A stretch of DNA of 64,000 nt. It comes from Penelope pileata. Its lineage: Eukaryota > Chordata > Aves > Galliformes > Cracidae. Positions within the stretch are counted from its first letter, which is position 1; each line of letters starts with the position of its first letter. The DNA is taken from positions 644,216-708,215 of the forward strand of contig WBMW01003911.1 of assembly GCA_013396635.1 (NCBI GenBank), read 5' to 3'. A program made the translations under genes and the position numbers. Below are positions 47,130-60,500 of the stretch, piece after piece. The notes under the pieces were generated by a model. That model searched no databases. It saw only the letters and a program-made list of their open reading frames with translations, and was not told the DNA's origin.

Positions 47130-50100
47130 GCAAATAATAAACCAGCAAGAATCAAACTTACCAGTTTGTGTTGAGATGACATTATGCTGCAAACACAGAC
47201 ACACACTTTACCTGAGTGTAAATGGAGAGAGAAAGCCAACAGGTCGGCACGAGAATGAAACGGGGTATGGTAAGAAGACGGTGGCAGAGGGCCAGGAACT
47301 GCCAGTGGTGTCCCAGTGGTGGGCAGAAATCCCACCCCAGCCAGCTCTGTGTTTGCTGAAATATCACACAGCCCTGCAGAAATGATCCCTTCCCAAAAGC
47401 ACTGTGGTTTCAATAATACAGAAAGCGGGAGACGGGAGAACATGACTTGCTCTTAAATATGAAGCCACGACTGGACCTGAAGTCACTGGATGATCGTGAG
47501 TCAGTTTAACATTTGTGGCATATTTGCTTTCACCTAAATTAAAGGAGGAGTTTTTAAAACTGCAGACATGGGCCTTTGTATTTATTTAAATTGCCTTTCA
47601 TATTGTGTTAACAAAAGTATTGCAAGGCATTCTCAGCTGCTGCTCCCTTAGTAGCTGGAATTCTCTCCCTGTGTCAAGTTCTTGTGCTGACACTTTACTC
47701 TTTTTAATCTTTGGGCTCAAGGCAAATTTTTTCAACCTGATTTCCTCACAAATATTTGGGGCTTGCTCCTGCATTCCTCTAAGCCAGTGAAAATCCTGAA
47801 TGAACAAGGAATGCAGAACAAAACCACAGAGTAATTTACGTTTTCTATTTTACTTGCTTTGAAGGACCCTGAAGACATATCACTGTTTATTACCACAATA
47901 AAATATTTCTAATTCACTCAAGTGAATTAATGACTGAGAAACCTCCTGGATATTACTGAACTGGCAAAACATAAATGATTACTACATTATTTTCTGAAGC
48001 AAAGCTAATATAAGCTTTTTTTTCCTTGTTAACTACACCTGTATTTGATTATTTGTTACAGTAGTTTACTGCTCAGTGGGAAAGGTTCTGCTGCATGCTT
48101 AGTTGAAACCTCAAAAACATGCAAGGCTGCCAAATCTACATTTCCACCCTAGAAATAGGAGATGCCAGCATTTTGGAGGGAGATGGGGGGAGCTGTGGCA
48201 TTAATGAAATCCCACTAACAGTCGTTCCCTTTTGCTTATATTTCAAACAGCTCAGTCAAGAGCAGCTATTCATTGAGGCCCTGATTTCAAGCACGTGTGT
48301 ATGAGAAGGTTTTTCTTTGCCACGTCCATTTTATTTATTTGCTACACATGGTCATAGTATCAAATTATGAGCTGAGGAAGGGGACTGTTTGTTGGTTTTT
48401 CCTGGCCTAATACCTACTCAGCACAATGGTCCGTTATTGCTGCAGGTGCATCTGGCTGCTCCAGTAACACAAATAAAGAGTTCATTAATTTCAGCGTACT
48501 TACTCTTTAGCGGTGTGGAGAATCACATGCTGGATGCAGGACTGCTGGCTCCACTCAAATCCTGGTAGGAAATAGCAATACCTGAGGCACCAGACCAGTT
48601 TTGACCACACAGTGGCAGCAGAATCAAGACACTGCTCACACAACTCCTTTAACAAATTGGATCAGCTGCTAGTGCCACACGAGAAAACTTCTGCTAGCTC
48701 TTGCTTGGGAAAGAGGGAAACGGTCCTAAGCACATTACATATGATGCATGGCTGATAGTTGCAGAGAATTTCCCAGCGTTTAAGCCCTAAATTCATCAGT
48801 TCCAGCTTGCAAAACATGACTCAGGGACAACTCATTTGCTGTAAAAATGCAACATATGTTTGGAGCCTGACTGAAAGCCGTGCCAAAGAATAAGCACCAC
48901 CAGCGTTTACTTCCTGAGAGAAAGGGTGAAGACTATAAATGATATGATATACGGCATGATACCTCACTATCTTCACAAGCTACTGTAAACACAAGCAGAG
49001 GCAAATCCTGTCTGCATCATGCTGGAAGCCTTCAAGAACATGCTGGAGCAAAAGGCTCCAGTCCCACTATTGCATCGGGCTTTTGCGCTCAATGAGAGTT
49101 CTGCTCAGTGGATGAAAGTAAAATCTGACCTTTCTTAAGAGCAGAACTAATAAATAAGCTGTAACAAGGAACACAAGTGGAAGGCCTGATCCCACTTGTA
49201 TGAGTAAGTCAGGAACAACCATCTCAGTCTCTGTTTATGTCACCCACAGCCAATGGGACCAAAAGAAGCTTGGGACTGGAAAGGTGCAAGGTCAGCCCAG
49301 CTCCCTCCTGGTAGTCACCAGAAAAAGATAGCACAGGACCTCTTCCCTACCATCAAGTGGATGGATAGTATTCTACAGCAGAACAACGTCCCAGGACAGC
49401 TCAGAGCCCCTTTGAGCAAAGACCTTAACCCACAAGAGCAGTGCATCTCAGCCATCACAGAACAGCAGAAGTTAATGTAGCTTAGAACCTACAGGCATGC
49501 ACAGCTCATGCTACACAGCATCCGCTTGTCAAAACACCCAGCGAAAGGCTCCTACAGTGTTCAAATGGGGCAAACAGGAGGCAGTGCAGCAAAACAAACA
49601 CCAGATGGAATGGAAAGAGGAGTATGGTGGGGAAGAAGAAAAAAGCTCTGTGGACTCCACAAAGCCTCTTTGAGGAAGCAGGCAGAGCAGCAGGGGTGGG
49701 AAGGGAGGGTGAGATAAGAAATGGGGAATTTTCCCTCTTGTTCCAGAGCCCTGCAGGGACTCTGCTCCAAAGCCAGCACTGCCCATCTCTGCACGGCCCT
49801 ACTGAGCTGTACCAGCTCCTGCCAGGACAGACTTTAGGGCTGACAATTTGGAGGGGAAAGGAGCATATCTAGGATGCTGTGCCTGTCCTAGAATTCTGCC
49901 ACAGGGCAGGCAATGTGCACAAGCCAACATCGAATGGCATGTCAGCTTCCACAGCTCTTTGGAAGAAAAACTGTGGCTTCTGGAGCTTCACTGCACAAAA
50001 GAGCAAAATGCTGAGCATTAATTAGCTGCTCTCCTGTAAACCAAGCATGTTGTTGCAGCCAGGTGTGAGGCAGGAAATTGTGAAGCACCATCTAAGGACA

Positions 50101-52229
50101 ACGTGAAACATCCACAGCATTAAACCAGGTTGTCAGGGAATGAATGAGTGCAAGCTTCAGAGGAGCAGAGTGGCACGTGTGCACTACACACGTTTTCAGT
50201 TGGCTGTGACCATTTAACTGAACAGGGAGTCATCTGCCGTAATCATTACTATTAAATTTATTATTCATTAAGCATGTGAATTATTTAAATTTAAGACTAA
50301 GGATCCTGCAAGTCAGTGAGAGACACTGGTTGCTTTCAGTCCCTGATAGCTGGCAAAATCCTATCTTCTGGTATTGCCAACCTGGACTCGTAAACAAGAA
50401 GTCAGATCTGGTCTTGGACTGCTTTAAAAGTAACAGTTTACTAGTAATGTCATCCCCTACATTTTGTCAGGTCATTATGGTTGGTGACTTCATTTTTATT
50501 TCCTCAACCAGAAGGCTACAAGTTTACTTTAAAGCAATCTCTGAGGTTCTCATGGAATACCGGGACTTCAGGAGTCAGATTTTATAAAAATCATTTCAAT
50601 AGTAGAAGGTATTCAGTAAGTTGCCTTGGCCAGTATTCACAGTTCACGTTTGCCAGATGCAGAAATTCTCGTTTCTATCTTTCGAACTCCAGTGACTTAA
50701 AGTATGTGATGATGGTTTGGACTGAGGACACAGGACTTCCCCTGAGTCCCCAGGTGACCCCTCCCTGGTGCACATGGGAACGCTTGGATAGAACAGGAAG
50801 TTTAACCGAAGCCTTCTGAGCTGCAGCCAGATGCCCAAACCACACAGCACTGTCTTCTGAATGTGCTTTTAAGATAGACACCTCTTAACCTCTGCACTTC
50901 CACTACCACATTTGAACAAGAGCTCAGCATGCACGGATGGCATCTTTAAGGTTTTAGCCCTGATTGTTAAAACAAAGAGGATTAGGATAAACTACCACTA
51001 TTACAGACCCAATCTCCTGCATTCTCCTAATCACCCCTTTAGCCTTTCTCAGGATAGAGGCTGCTTCCTGAGCCCTTTCAAGCATCCTGCACCACAGCTT
51101 GGTGACTAAATCTCTGTTAGGAAAAAACATGCTGAAGGAACACAGAGCCTAGTGAGATTTTTAAAAGGACTTCAATGGCAATTAGGTAGAAGACACTTTG
51201 AAAACTGTATCACATGCAATCTCTGGAATCTGCTACCTAACCTAGAGAGAAGGGCTGAAATTTTAAGAGGCACAACAAGAGTTTCTGAAGAGATTCTGTG
51301 AAAAACAGATGCGCCAATTAAAGTACAAACCAGATGGAGGAGAAAATAGTATTGCTATAGAAGGACAAAGAAAAAATCCCTTATTTTGGTTAGATTGTGA
51401 GCTGTTCCTTAAAAACTTTCTGTTCAAAACTTCACATGCAGTTTTACGGCTAGAGTACTTTCATGGCAATGCTATTTAAAATGACAAAAAACCCTATAAT
51501 ATTTAAAAAAAAAAAAGTCTAAACTACACCGTATATCCAGACTCCTCAAAAGGTCTGGGGTTTTGGATCGCCTTCCTATAGGACTGTGATATATCTGAAG
51601 GAAATCTTTTATTTATTTATTCCCCTTCTCTTTTAGATAGTATTTTGCTAGGAATGCAGTTTCATATTTGTGCAATAAAGGGAGAAAAGAAGAAAAAATA
51701 ATTATAAAAACGATACAGAAATTTACCTTTTAAGCAACAGAGGTGTAATGGAAAAACAGAGAAAAAGATATGACTTAATTTTGACCCAGGGTAGATCACT
51801 AATACAGACAAGATATGCCCATAACTTAATTTTATACTCTTTATGGCCACATTACTTTTTCTAGTTATTAGTAGGTAACCTTGATCCACATATTAAGAGG
51901 TCTGCCACAATCATTCTTCTTTTCCTTGGTGAGGAATTATCTCTCCTAAATAAGTCAGATTTCATTTTGACAGAGCTCCAGTTAATAAGATTAAATTCAA
52001 TAAGCATATCATGTATCCCTTTTGCAATTCCTTGTTTATATACTGCGGTGCATTTCTGGAAGGATAAGGAGCCCATTGGGTTATACTCATAAAACTGCTT
52101 GGTCATCAAGAAACAGCTGGATGAAGGATACAAGAAAAATGAGGCTACTAACTTCTCTGGTATGGTTCTCAGTTCTTCACTGTCGGTAAAATAACATGAA
52201 ATATCCCAAGAGAGCTTTGAAGGGGAAAG

Positions 52230-52246
52230 AAAAAAAAAAAAAAAAA
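52230..52246. repeat. Poly(A) run, 17 A
   Basis: 17 consecutive A preceded by GGGGAAAG. Confidence 0.9.
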
Positions 52247-53365
52247 GAACTTTTCCTCAGCTGTGTTTTTCTTAACTATCAGTTGCTTTCCTCTGCACTA
52301 GCAATTCCACTGAACTGATAACTATAACATTAGTCTTTCTACGTTCAATAAACAGCACATTTACAAGGCTAGTACCCAACCTGCTTTTCCTCATCGATGT
52401 TTCAAAAAAGAAAAAAAAAGAATTCTAAGTTGCTATTACTGTATTTTGTGAATGCTTGAAGCTGTCCAAGACACACAGAAAAAGCATTCCTGCATTGTCT
52501 AGACTGTGAAATCTTCAAAGATATAGGAAACAAGTTAGTATGAAAGTCACTGAGACCACTCACACTGAAGAAGAAGAAAAAAAAAAACGCAGATAGGAGT
52601 TCACAAGCCCGTGTCTAACACACTGCCTTTGGTATTTCAAGTTTAAAATTGGCTCTCAGGTACAGAGCCGTGTGATCTACTACCTAACTTTTTATCTTGC
52701 CTTTGAAGTGCAGATTTCGTAGAGCTGGTTCAGGTAGAGATGATTTTGGTCTTAATGTCACATTCTAATTTCTCATATGTATCATTACCTTCCTAATCTA
52801 CAAAAACAAGCTTCTTCACAAAAGATCTCTATTTCTCACTGATCTCTTGAGAATACATTTGCTACAACCTAGACCCCTGCTGCCACTGAATCCAGCCAAA
52901 ACTATTCCCACCTGGTTGGAGGGCCTGTGGAGCCCACCATTTGGTTACAAAGTCTCTCAGAAATGCACTGCATAAAGACATGGGCAATATCCCACACAGA
53001 TTTCAGCAGTTTTCTCAAGAGAACATGACAATTAAAGTGGAAAATAGCAATGTAATTCCATAGGGTAAGAACCAGCGTCTGTTACCAGGCTTGTCTGATC
53101 TCAGATACAGCAGGTGTGCCTGCTGATGCTTTAAAACATTTTTAAGTCAACAGTATGCCAACGATATCCCAAAATCTCATAAAAAGACTGTCATATCTTG
53201 CTTTCACCAGCCCCTGTGTCCAATCCAGGCAATGCCAGTTGCAGTCAAACACCCTTAGTGAATTTCTGCAACACTGCAGAAAAAAATCACACCTGTGTTT
53301 AAACAAAATTGCTTAACAGAAGCTAGAAGTTAAGAAATACACCTGAAAATAAACCAGATACTCAC

Positions 53366-53530
53366 AAGGGGAAGGAGTGGGTCCTTCATGCTGCAAAGGC
53401 CAATGTAATCCAGGTGGAAATTTCTCTCTGGGGCAAGAGCTGCTGTGGGAGCCAATGCCCAGGGCACCCTCCGCCATTTTGTTTCTCTCAGAAAATGGCG
53501 GGAGGCCCCATGAGCCCCTACCTCAGCCAT
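53366..53530 (-). promoter_or_regulatory. Candidate minus-strand start site or first exon with YY1 motifs
   Basis: The area around 53.4-53.8 kb is GC-richer than its flanks. The minus strand carries AAAATGGCGG (53,471-53,480), the YY1-type word that often lies just downstream of a transcription start with its ATG used as start codon (A at -3, G at +4). Reading on, the frame stays open to a GTGAGTAT donor-like signal (intron would begin at 53,365), although the exon-side bases (TT) fit the donor consensus poorly. A second YY1 word sits in the opposite orientation. No product is recognised. Promoter and exon are inference. Confidence 0.25.
53471..53501. other. Inverted pair of YY1-like motifs
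   Basis: The arms CCGCCATTTT (53,471-53,480) and AAAATGGCGG (53,492-53,501) are exact reverse complements with an 11-nt spacer. Each contains the ATGGCGG/CCGCCAT YY1 core. Confidence 0.8.
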
Positions 53531-54205
53531 GGCAGCCTGAGCAATGAGTGCAGGAGCAGGTTTGAGGCCAAGACCTGAGTCACTGGATCAGGAAGGAGGC
53601 AGCAGGACATTGCTGAGACCCAGAGCCACCCTCATCAACAGGTGCACTGGTCAGGTGCAATCAAGTGGGGGTGTCTCTGAGGGGCCTTCCCCTCCTCAGG
53701 CGGAGCTAGCAAACTGCTGCTGCGCCTCACCTTCACGCTGCATCTGCAGTGCATTTGTGCCTCACAAAAGCAAAATGTTTGCTTTGGCTCTAGCAAGGTT
53801 ATAAAATGACCCACAAAACTCAAGGGTGAAGAATTCAGAACATAGACATGACAGCATTCTGACACCCGCTCAGTCCAGGGAAAGATAGTTTCGGCCTCCC
53901 CCCCTGCCCTTTCCTCCCAGTGTCCAGGAATATATCATAAAACTCTACAAAACAGCCATGAGGTAGAAACACTGGTGGTCTTCCAAGAGGAACGTTTCAA
54001 AGCACTTCCACTTACATGCGAATTTCAGTGAAATGGCCCATTTCACTGGGCCATTAAACTTTATGCAAGTTCAACTGTTACATTAGGTGGCATGTAGAGT
54101 TAAAGAGTGTTTTCAGGGTTTATTTTAGTAAATCTAAAAGCAATTGTTCCTTCATAAATTTGTAATATTTGAAAGACTATTCTTGAACTTTGGATCCTGA
54201 TCCCA

Positions 54206-54256
54206 TTAAAAATAAATAAATAAACAAATAAAAGGAAAGAAAGAAAGGAAAAAAAG
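54206..54256. repeat. A-rich AAAT/AAAG compound tract
   Basis: AAAT units pass into GAAA units on the plus strand. Low-complexity, nearly all purine on the right side. Confidence 0.85.
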
Positions 54257-55257
54257 CTAAAATGTTTGTTAGTTGTACAGGGTATTACTAGAATTGTTGG
54301 ACACCATGTTTCGTCCTACAGTTGGCATTCACATAACCACTTTTTTTTTTTCTCTATGTTTCATTATGGGGGGGTTGGTTTTGATTTGATCTTTAGCTGG
54401 GTTTTTCTCTCACTGTCGTCTTCTCATAAAATATTGACTCATCACAGTGATATTTTTCTCCTCAGCTGTCACACACAGGATTGTTTGGATGAGGCAGTGA
54501 TTTTTCTACATTCTCTTTCAGCAGACCAAACTCACCTTCAATTTTTAAGTCTCCTTCCATAAGAAAAATCCTGCTTAAACATCAGCAGCACATGATGGCC
54601 TCATATCCTTATTTTCTTGATTATCTTTTGCAATAGTTCTACAGCGTTGCCAGCACTGGAATAATGTTTTTAAAGTGGGTCTCATGTTCCCACTTTCTTT
54701 GAGTACTCTCTCGTTCCTTCAGACTAGAAAACCAAGGCAGATAGGTTTGTTGGAGTGCCAACAGGATTTCCCCTGCTTCCAACAACATGAATGTCTTTAT
54801 TGTTCATTAAATGCCTTTCTGAAAAGACTGACCAATGGTATTTCTGTAGCATTAGTGTTAGAAGCCCGTAGGACTGTAAGAAAAATATATTTTAAAAAAT
54901 TTTTGTTCTCCACTCTGTACTCTGTCCTATTAAGTCTTTTGACTTAACAAAACAAGCCACCTACAATTATTCATCATTTTTAATAACAGTGAGGTATGAC
55001 AGTAGGAATAGCCATTTTCAATGCAAGTTCTCTAGGCAGAGAAGAACTCATAATTCATTGTCTGCCTAAGGAGCTCTCTAAGGAGAAGGTTTGTTCTTCT
55101 TCATCTTGTTTGCTCTGTTGGTTGATTGGCATGTATCTCTGTATATAACTATATCTACGGCACAATGCAAGGAAAACAAAATGATTACCTCTGCCTGACA
55201 TTTCATCAGCAATACTTGGGAAATATTGTCCCTGAAAAACACAGAACGAGGGGTTAC

Positions 55258-55281
55258 AATTAACACTAAGAAGTGTTAATT
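55258..55281. other. Inverted repeat, 10-bp arms
   Basis: The arms AATTAACACT and AGTGTTAATT are exact reverse complements with a 4-nt spacer AAGA. The 24-bp element could form a hairpin or bind a dimer. Confidence 0.8.
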
Positions 55282-55734
55282 AGACAGAGCTGGAATTACT
55301 TATTATAAAGCAGAATGTATTTTACTTCTCCATGTCTCACAACAGTATAGCTTCCTGAGTGAAGTCAGGGGCTCTGCTCATGTAGTGGGAAGTGAGGAAA
55401 TATATAACCCCTTGTTGCTATATTTTATCACTGAACAAGTACTTATTAACAAGCATATTCTTTGGCACATGTTAGTATATAGTCAGGACTATAGGGTCTC
55501 TTTTGCCATTGTTAGAGCTCTGCTCTAAACTCTGAGGAATTTGACACATTTTAATGAATGAAGACAGAGTCCAGGAGAGCTTTCCTGCAATAGAGATTGC
55601 AGGCTTAATTAGGCCCCTTATTAAAAATAAATACTCAAGTAGTACAAAAGTCTGTAATTCGAGTCCTATGCATCTCATACTAAAACTGAAGACTGACAAT
55701 TTTAGCTGTGACTTTAAAAAAAATCAAAATTGTT

Positions 55735-55805
55735 TTGAGTAGCTCAAGGTCACACAGTGTTGATAAAGCAGCAGCAAAATTTAGGACACAAACCAAATCT
55801 GAGAC
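55735..55805 (-). repeat. MIR-like SINE relic, reverse orientation
   Basis: 'GAGTAGCTCAAGGTCACACA' followed by 'AGCAGCAAAATTTAGGACAC' fits the reverse complement of the MIR core ('AACTTGCCCAAGGTCACACA', then 'GGCAGAGCCGGGATTCGAAC'). Only about 70 bp fit. Confidence 0.45.
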
Positions 55806-58800
55806 CCATGTGCAGTTTTCACTACAAAACCTCACAGCTTCCTTCATTTACAAGGTCCCAGTGCTCCTCTGCAACAGCAATATCTCATTTTTATTTCGCA
55901 AGAATTATCCAGTGAAAGTTAAACAAACCAACCTGTAAAGATAAGGGATAATTGTACCTTCCAAAAGACTTGATATAAGAAACAAACACAGTTTATTTTA
56001 AATGTACCACACACAGCCAGAATGTCAGTTCTACCTAGTTCAATAATCATTTCATTTTCAGATTAATCTCTGAACAGATCAGGAGCCCACAACCACAGAG
56101 CACCAGCAGCACGTTGCTACCACAGGAAGCACTTCTGTGCTGTGCATCCTGCTTCAAGACAATATTCAGTGCTTAGTTTTATGAGGAAACAAAGGTGAGT
56201 CTAGAATCTTTAAATATCACATATGAGAGCCTCACTTGAACTAAAAATTAAACTCAGGGAAAATAATCTAAATCATGGTCATTTGTGGCAAAGTAAAACC
56301 TGATAACTGCCAACCAGGGCAATACACTAATAAGGTGTTTTAATTGTTGTTGTTCATAAAGACTTCAAAAGGTTTAATAAAAAGAACTACAACATATTAT
56401 TCAAAAAAATCAGAAAACAAAAAGCATTCAAAAGTATTCATCTGTTTACATATTTTTTAAAAATTAAAAAAAAAGTTGATGGGGAATAAAATATGCAAAT
56501 ACATAAAACAACATGATCTGAGGATCTGTCTAAAAAATTGTGTTTTTCAAGATAAAAATATCATTTAAAAAAATTTTTTTTTAATGGATAAAGTTAATCC
56601 TTGGATTGGTGAAGCCTGAGTTTCAATTAAGGCAGAAAAGAGATTCATGTACCATAAACATCTGCAAAAAAAAAAAAACAGACACGGTCAACAAAGATGG
56701 CTCTGTGCAAAACATTTACTAAAAATCACCAACAGGATCTCTTTTGCTGTTGCATTTTGGATGCCAGATGGCTGGAGGGAGTTCCAGCAGGCAATTTCTT
56801 AATGAGAGAGCCTCTGCCCAATATCATCGACATCCATCAGATGCAGTATCTACCCTGCTGAGGCACCCAAGAAAAACAAGGATTTTACTAACGACTTCAC
56901 CATACCAATCTTAGCTTTTTACAGTTTATGGCATATCATTTGATCTTGTTCAGTTCAGCCCATCTAACCACGACTAACTTGCTTAGACATTTCAGCCATG
57001 AGTAATACTCACAAAATAACACTGGAGATAAGGCTCATAGGTCAGCCCTGATTTTAACACATCTATTGCTCATTGCCCTCATCACCACAGACTTGCAGCT
57101 AAACAGAACCATCTCCCGCTTGATAGCTGGGTGCACCATTCTGCCAGCTCTGTTCTACAGTTAGAAACAACCCTGTTAGCCAAGCATGCTGATGAACACA
57201 TCTCGCACAGGTTTTGAGCTCTATCCAGATCAAAGATACATGTATCCTTCCACACTAAGATAAAGCAAGTTCTTGTTTTGGTGACCAAAGTATCAGACAT
57301 CAAAAAAACAGCTGGACACTGTCCCAGGAGGAGATATTAGGAAGCCAAAGTGAAAGATGCACAGATTCCCACTGGGGTAGTTAACATACATTTCAGCCTG
57401 ACATCAGAATCCTTAGGCACTTTAATGTAACACTTAAGAAACAACACAATAATGGTGAAACCATCATAATGCCTTTGCCAGTTTCTCTGGAGTCTGCCAG
57501 AGGTGTGGCTGCTTTGATACCATTACGCTCTCAGTAATTCATAATTGGGTTAACCTGTTAGTCTTATGTGCAAGAAATGATGCTTGTAAGCTATATGATG
57601 GATGAATCCCCAAATCCAGCAAGCCTTACACTTTTTTCTTCATTTTCAAAAGTATGTTCCAACAAATCTGAAAAAATAAATTCAGCTACTGTTTTGGGAT
57701 CCTTTTCACCCATTGCACAAGCAGATAACATAATTTGCAGAGAGGAGGCCCTGAGAACTCTAAGCCACACTGGTTAAGGTGAGGCTTTCATGAGGAAGGC
57801 TATGGATTTTGATGAGGGACTGTCCAGTGTTTGCCTGCCAGATCTACTAGAACATTTTCTTACTTTTGGTCCCACTGAGTTAGATTTATCTTCTCTGTGT
57901 CAAAACAAAGAATTATTAGAGAAATTAACTATACTTAATCTCTCTAAGCATGAAAGAGCCATGCATATTGTAACTTCATTCTAGTGTGCTAGACTGAGAA
58001 CTGCAGTTTTATTCCATCTTCTGTGTGCATCAACATGTGCCTTTTACTCCTATTGAACAGGTCTTTAATTAAATTCTCATAACCAGTGTGAGATATCTGA
58101 GTCTTCCCTTGCAAAGCAAAAGCTCTTTAAATTATAATCTCCACGATTAGCCCCTTTCATTTGGCTGTAAATATCTGTGGCTAACCTTTCAAACAGGAGA
58201 TTTAGAAAACTGGGGAAATCCATAGGTTCTACCCAAGAAAACCATGGGCTTCCCCAAGCCGTGAGAAGAAATCAATATCCCATATCCCACTTACAAGAAA
58301 GTAAGGTAATATTTTGATACCTTTGTTCCCTATAAAGCAAGTCGGTCCCTGCTGCACAAATCCAAGCTTGTTCTGACAATGTCTTCTGCTGCTGCCCTAG
58401 CTGCCCTCGGTTGGCAGCTCATGGTCTCTGGATTCAGCTCCCTTTAGCAAGGGCCGTGCCCTCCTCCCTTCCCTGACTCCACGTCCTGCTGACCTCTAAG
58501 CCCTTTTCCGAATCTGCCAAATGGTTTATGGGGCACTGCGTTGCTGGCCTTGCTCCTGTTTTGTTGAAACTCTGTGAACCTCTTCTATATTCTGGGTCAG
58601 GGCTAGTAACCCATTGCACTTCCAAACATCTGATTTTAGCAAAGACCTCAGCATTTTAAGGCCAGCCGGTCTTGTTAAATCTCTCTGTAAACATAAACCC
58701 CAAACAGATCTTTTTAAAAGCCTTTGTAATTCATGCTTTCCATCTGCCTGTCAGACCACACGAAAAGATTCACTCTGTTTCTGGTTTCCTTTCCATTTCC

Positions 58801-60219
58801 CTCTTCCCCCAAGCGTCTGCCCTGCTGTCACAAACCTACACAGATCTGCACAGTTCTCACCCATCTATCACATATGCTGACTTAAACAGTCAACTACTTT
58901 CTGAAGACACACATAGCAGATTTGTAATTATTGAGGGACAGTGAGACTCAGGGTGACTGTTTTCAGTGGATTTCCACATCTTTTTCTGAAATTAATCTGG
59001 GTGTTTCTTCACCCGTCATTTTTCATCCATTCCTGTACTGAAAAATAATATTAATCACTGTAGAGAAACCTTAACATAATTCTTACAGTCTTTATAGTAC
59101 ATTACTAAGGTCCAGAACAAGTTATAAAAGAAAGGAGGGAATGTAAGGCAGGAAAAAACGTCTCCAAATCCTGACTTGCTGCAAGTACACAGGCACTGAG
59201 GACATGAGGATGGATCCATTCTTACCTCCCCCCCCCTGCCCCCGCACACATAGATCTGCATTAGAGAGCTCATTTAGGCAAAGCTTCAGCGTGAAGTCAG
59301 GAGTGGGAATGTATCCCACACACCACCATCTCTCACAGAACAGCACTCTGCAGGTCGGGGTCTGACAACGTTGTGCTTTCCCAGACCATCAGTGAGGGGC
59401 TGTCAGGAAGCACTGCTTTCCCTTAGTTTAGGGTTTTCAAGTAGTTAAGATAAAATCTGAGATTTTATCACATTTAGGAAAATCACTACTGCATGGAACA
59501 ACATTCCAGGCAGAATGATCCCCCAGGTGGGTGTCTCTTCATGCCATTTTCCATGTGTCTGCTAAATTCACACCTGGAAAAAAGATGAACAGGAGCTGAC
59601 TCTTGCATTTGGATAGAGCAAGCCTTGGACTTTGCCATGGTTAGAATGGTTGGCAGCCTGTTGCATTTGGGCTGGTGGCAATGCCTTCCTGTCCATAAGC
59701 ATTTTCATCTCTCCTCATGTACTTCCTTCCACGTGAACAGCTGGTGAGTCACTGTGAAAGCACCCATCACCATTTTACACCAACACCACTTGCTCAGCCC
59801 ACGCCGTGCACACACATGTACTGAACCTCCTGATCTGCCCTTATCACTATAACCGAAATTAAGAGCTTCTCCATTTCCTTGAAAACAAAAATCTTGCTAC
59901 ACAGTATCTTCTTACCCCTGCTCAGTGCAATTGGCTCCCAAGGGCTCCCCAGGAAGGCACTATCTGGCAGCCTGGCACTCTGTGATGATGGCTGTCCCCC
60001 AAACTGAGCCTGGTGACTGACACAGCACTGAATTACTTCCATAGTAGAGGCATCGAGACCATATTTCAGCCACTCTCGAGCACTTCCCCAGCCCTCCCTG
60101 CTGAACTCGAGCTCTCCCTTAGCTCTCATGAGCCCAAGACCCCATCAGCCTTCAGAGCTGGAACCCACCCCACAGCTCCCAGGAGCTGTGCAGAGCTGTG
60201 TCCTTCCCTCTGCTCCCTG

Positions 60220-60500
60220 CTCCGCACAGCGGCACCACACCTCGCAGCCCTATGGATTCAGCATCAGCAGGAGACCCTCGCACCTGCCTTTGAGCAAGCC
60301 CGCGTCCTTCCCCGCCCTGCCCCAGCCTCTCCCCGGCCGCATTAATGCCCTCTCCCCTCAGTAATCCCCATCAGATCCTGCAGCCCCAGGGTGCAGGTAG
60401 GGCCCCGCGGGTGTTTGGCTGCAGCCACCAGTACCGCTCCTGTCATCCCGAAGCCGCGGGGCTGGGCAGTGCCATGCAGCATGGTGCCACGCAGAGCCTG
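60220..60500. promoter_or_regulatory. Minor CpG-rich segment flanking the main island
   Basis: GC-rich sequence (about 65% by eye) with repeated CpG (CCGCACAGCGGC, CCCGCG, CCCCGGCCGC, CCCCGCGGG, CCGAAGCCGCGG). An AT-richer 380-bp gap separates it from the main island. Confidence 0.6.

Larger units (their letters stand above)
45666..53365. other. Long intergenic or intronic block, no gene seen
   Basis: 7.7 kb of mostly unique DNA with poly(A) runs at 47.1 and 52.2 kb. Somewhat GC-richer stretches at 47.2-47.4 and 49.2-49.9 kb give overlapping open frames on both strands (up to 121 codons), none recognisable. A weak CTCF-like word at 48,605-48,618 fails in the core. Confidence 0.55.
53531..60219. 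other. Long intergenic or intronic block, no gene seen
   Basis: Unique sequence with a low-complexity A-rich stretch at 54.2 kb, an inverted repeat at 55.26 kb, a MIR-like relic at 55.74 kb, a C9 run at 59,228-59,236 and a small inverted repeat (arms CACAGCTCC and GGAGCTGTG) at 60,171-60,190. Two open frames on the plus strand at 57,568-57,984 are unrecognised. GC content rises gradually after about 59.7 kb. Confidence 0.55.

Noticed and set aside
48605..48618. CTCF-like word
   Set aside because: It matches 11 of 14 positions, but the three mismatches are consecutive and in the YAG core, so binding is unlikely.
57568..57984. Two consecutive plus-strand open frames, considered as exons of one gene or a pseudogene
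   Set aside because: No homology was recognised, and a TAA stop separates them (near 57,774). No credible splice pair joins them.
59228..59243. C9 plus C5 runs considered as a minus-strand quadruplex
   Set aside because: The runs cannot be split into four G3 blocks with loops of at least one base.
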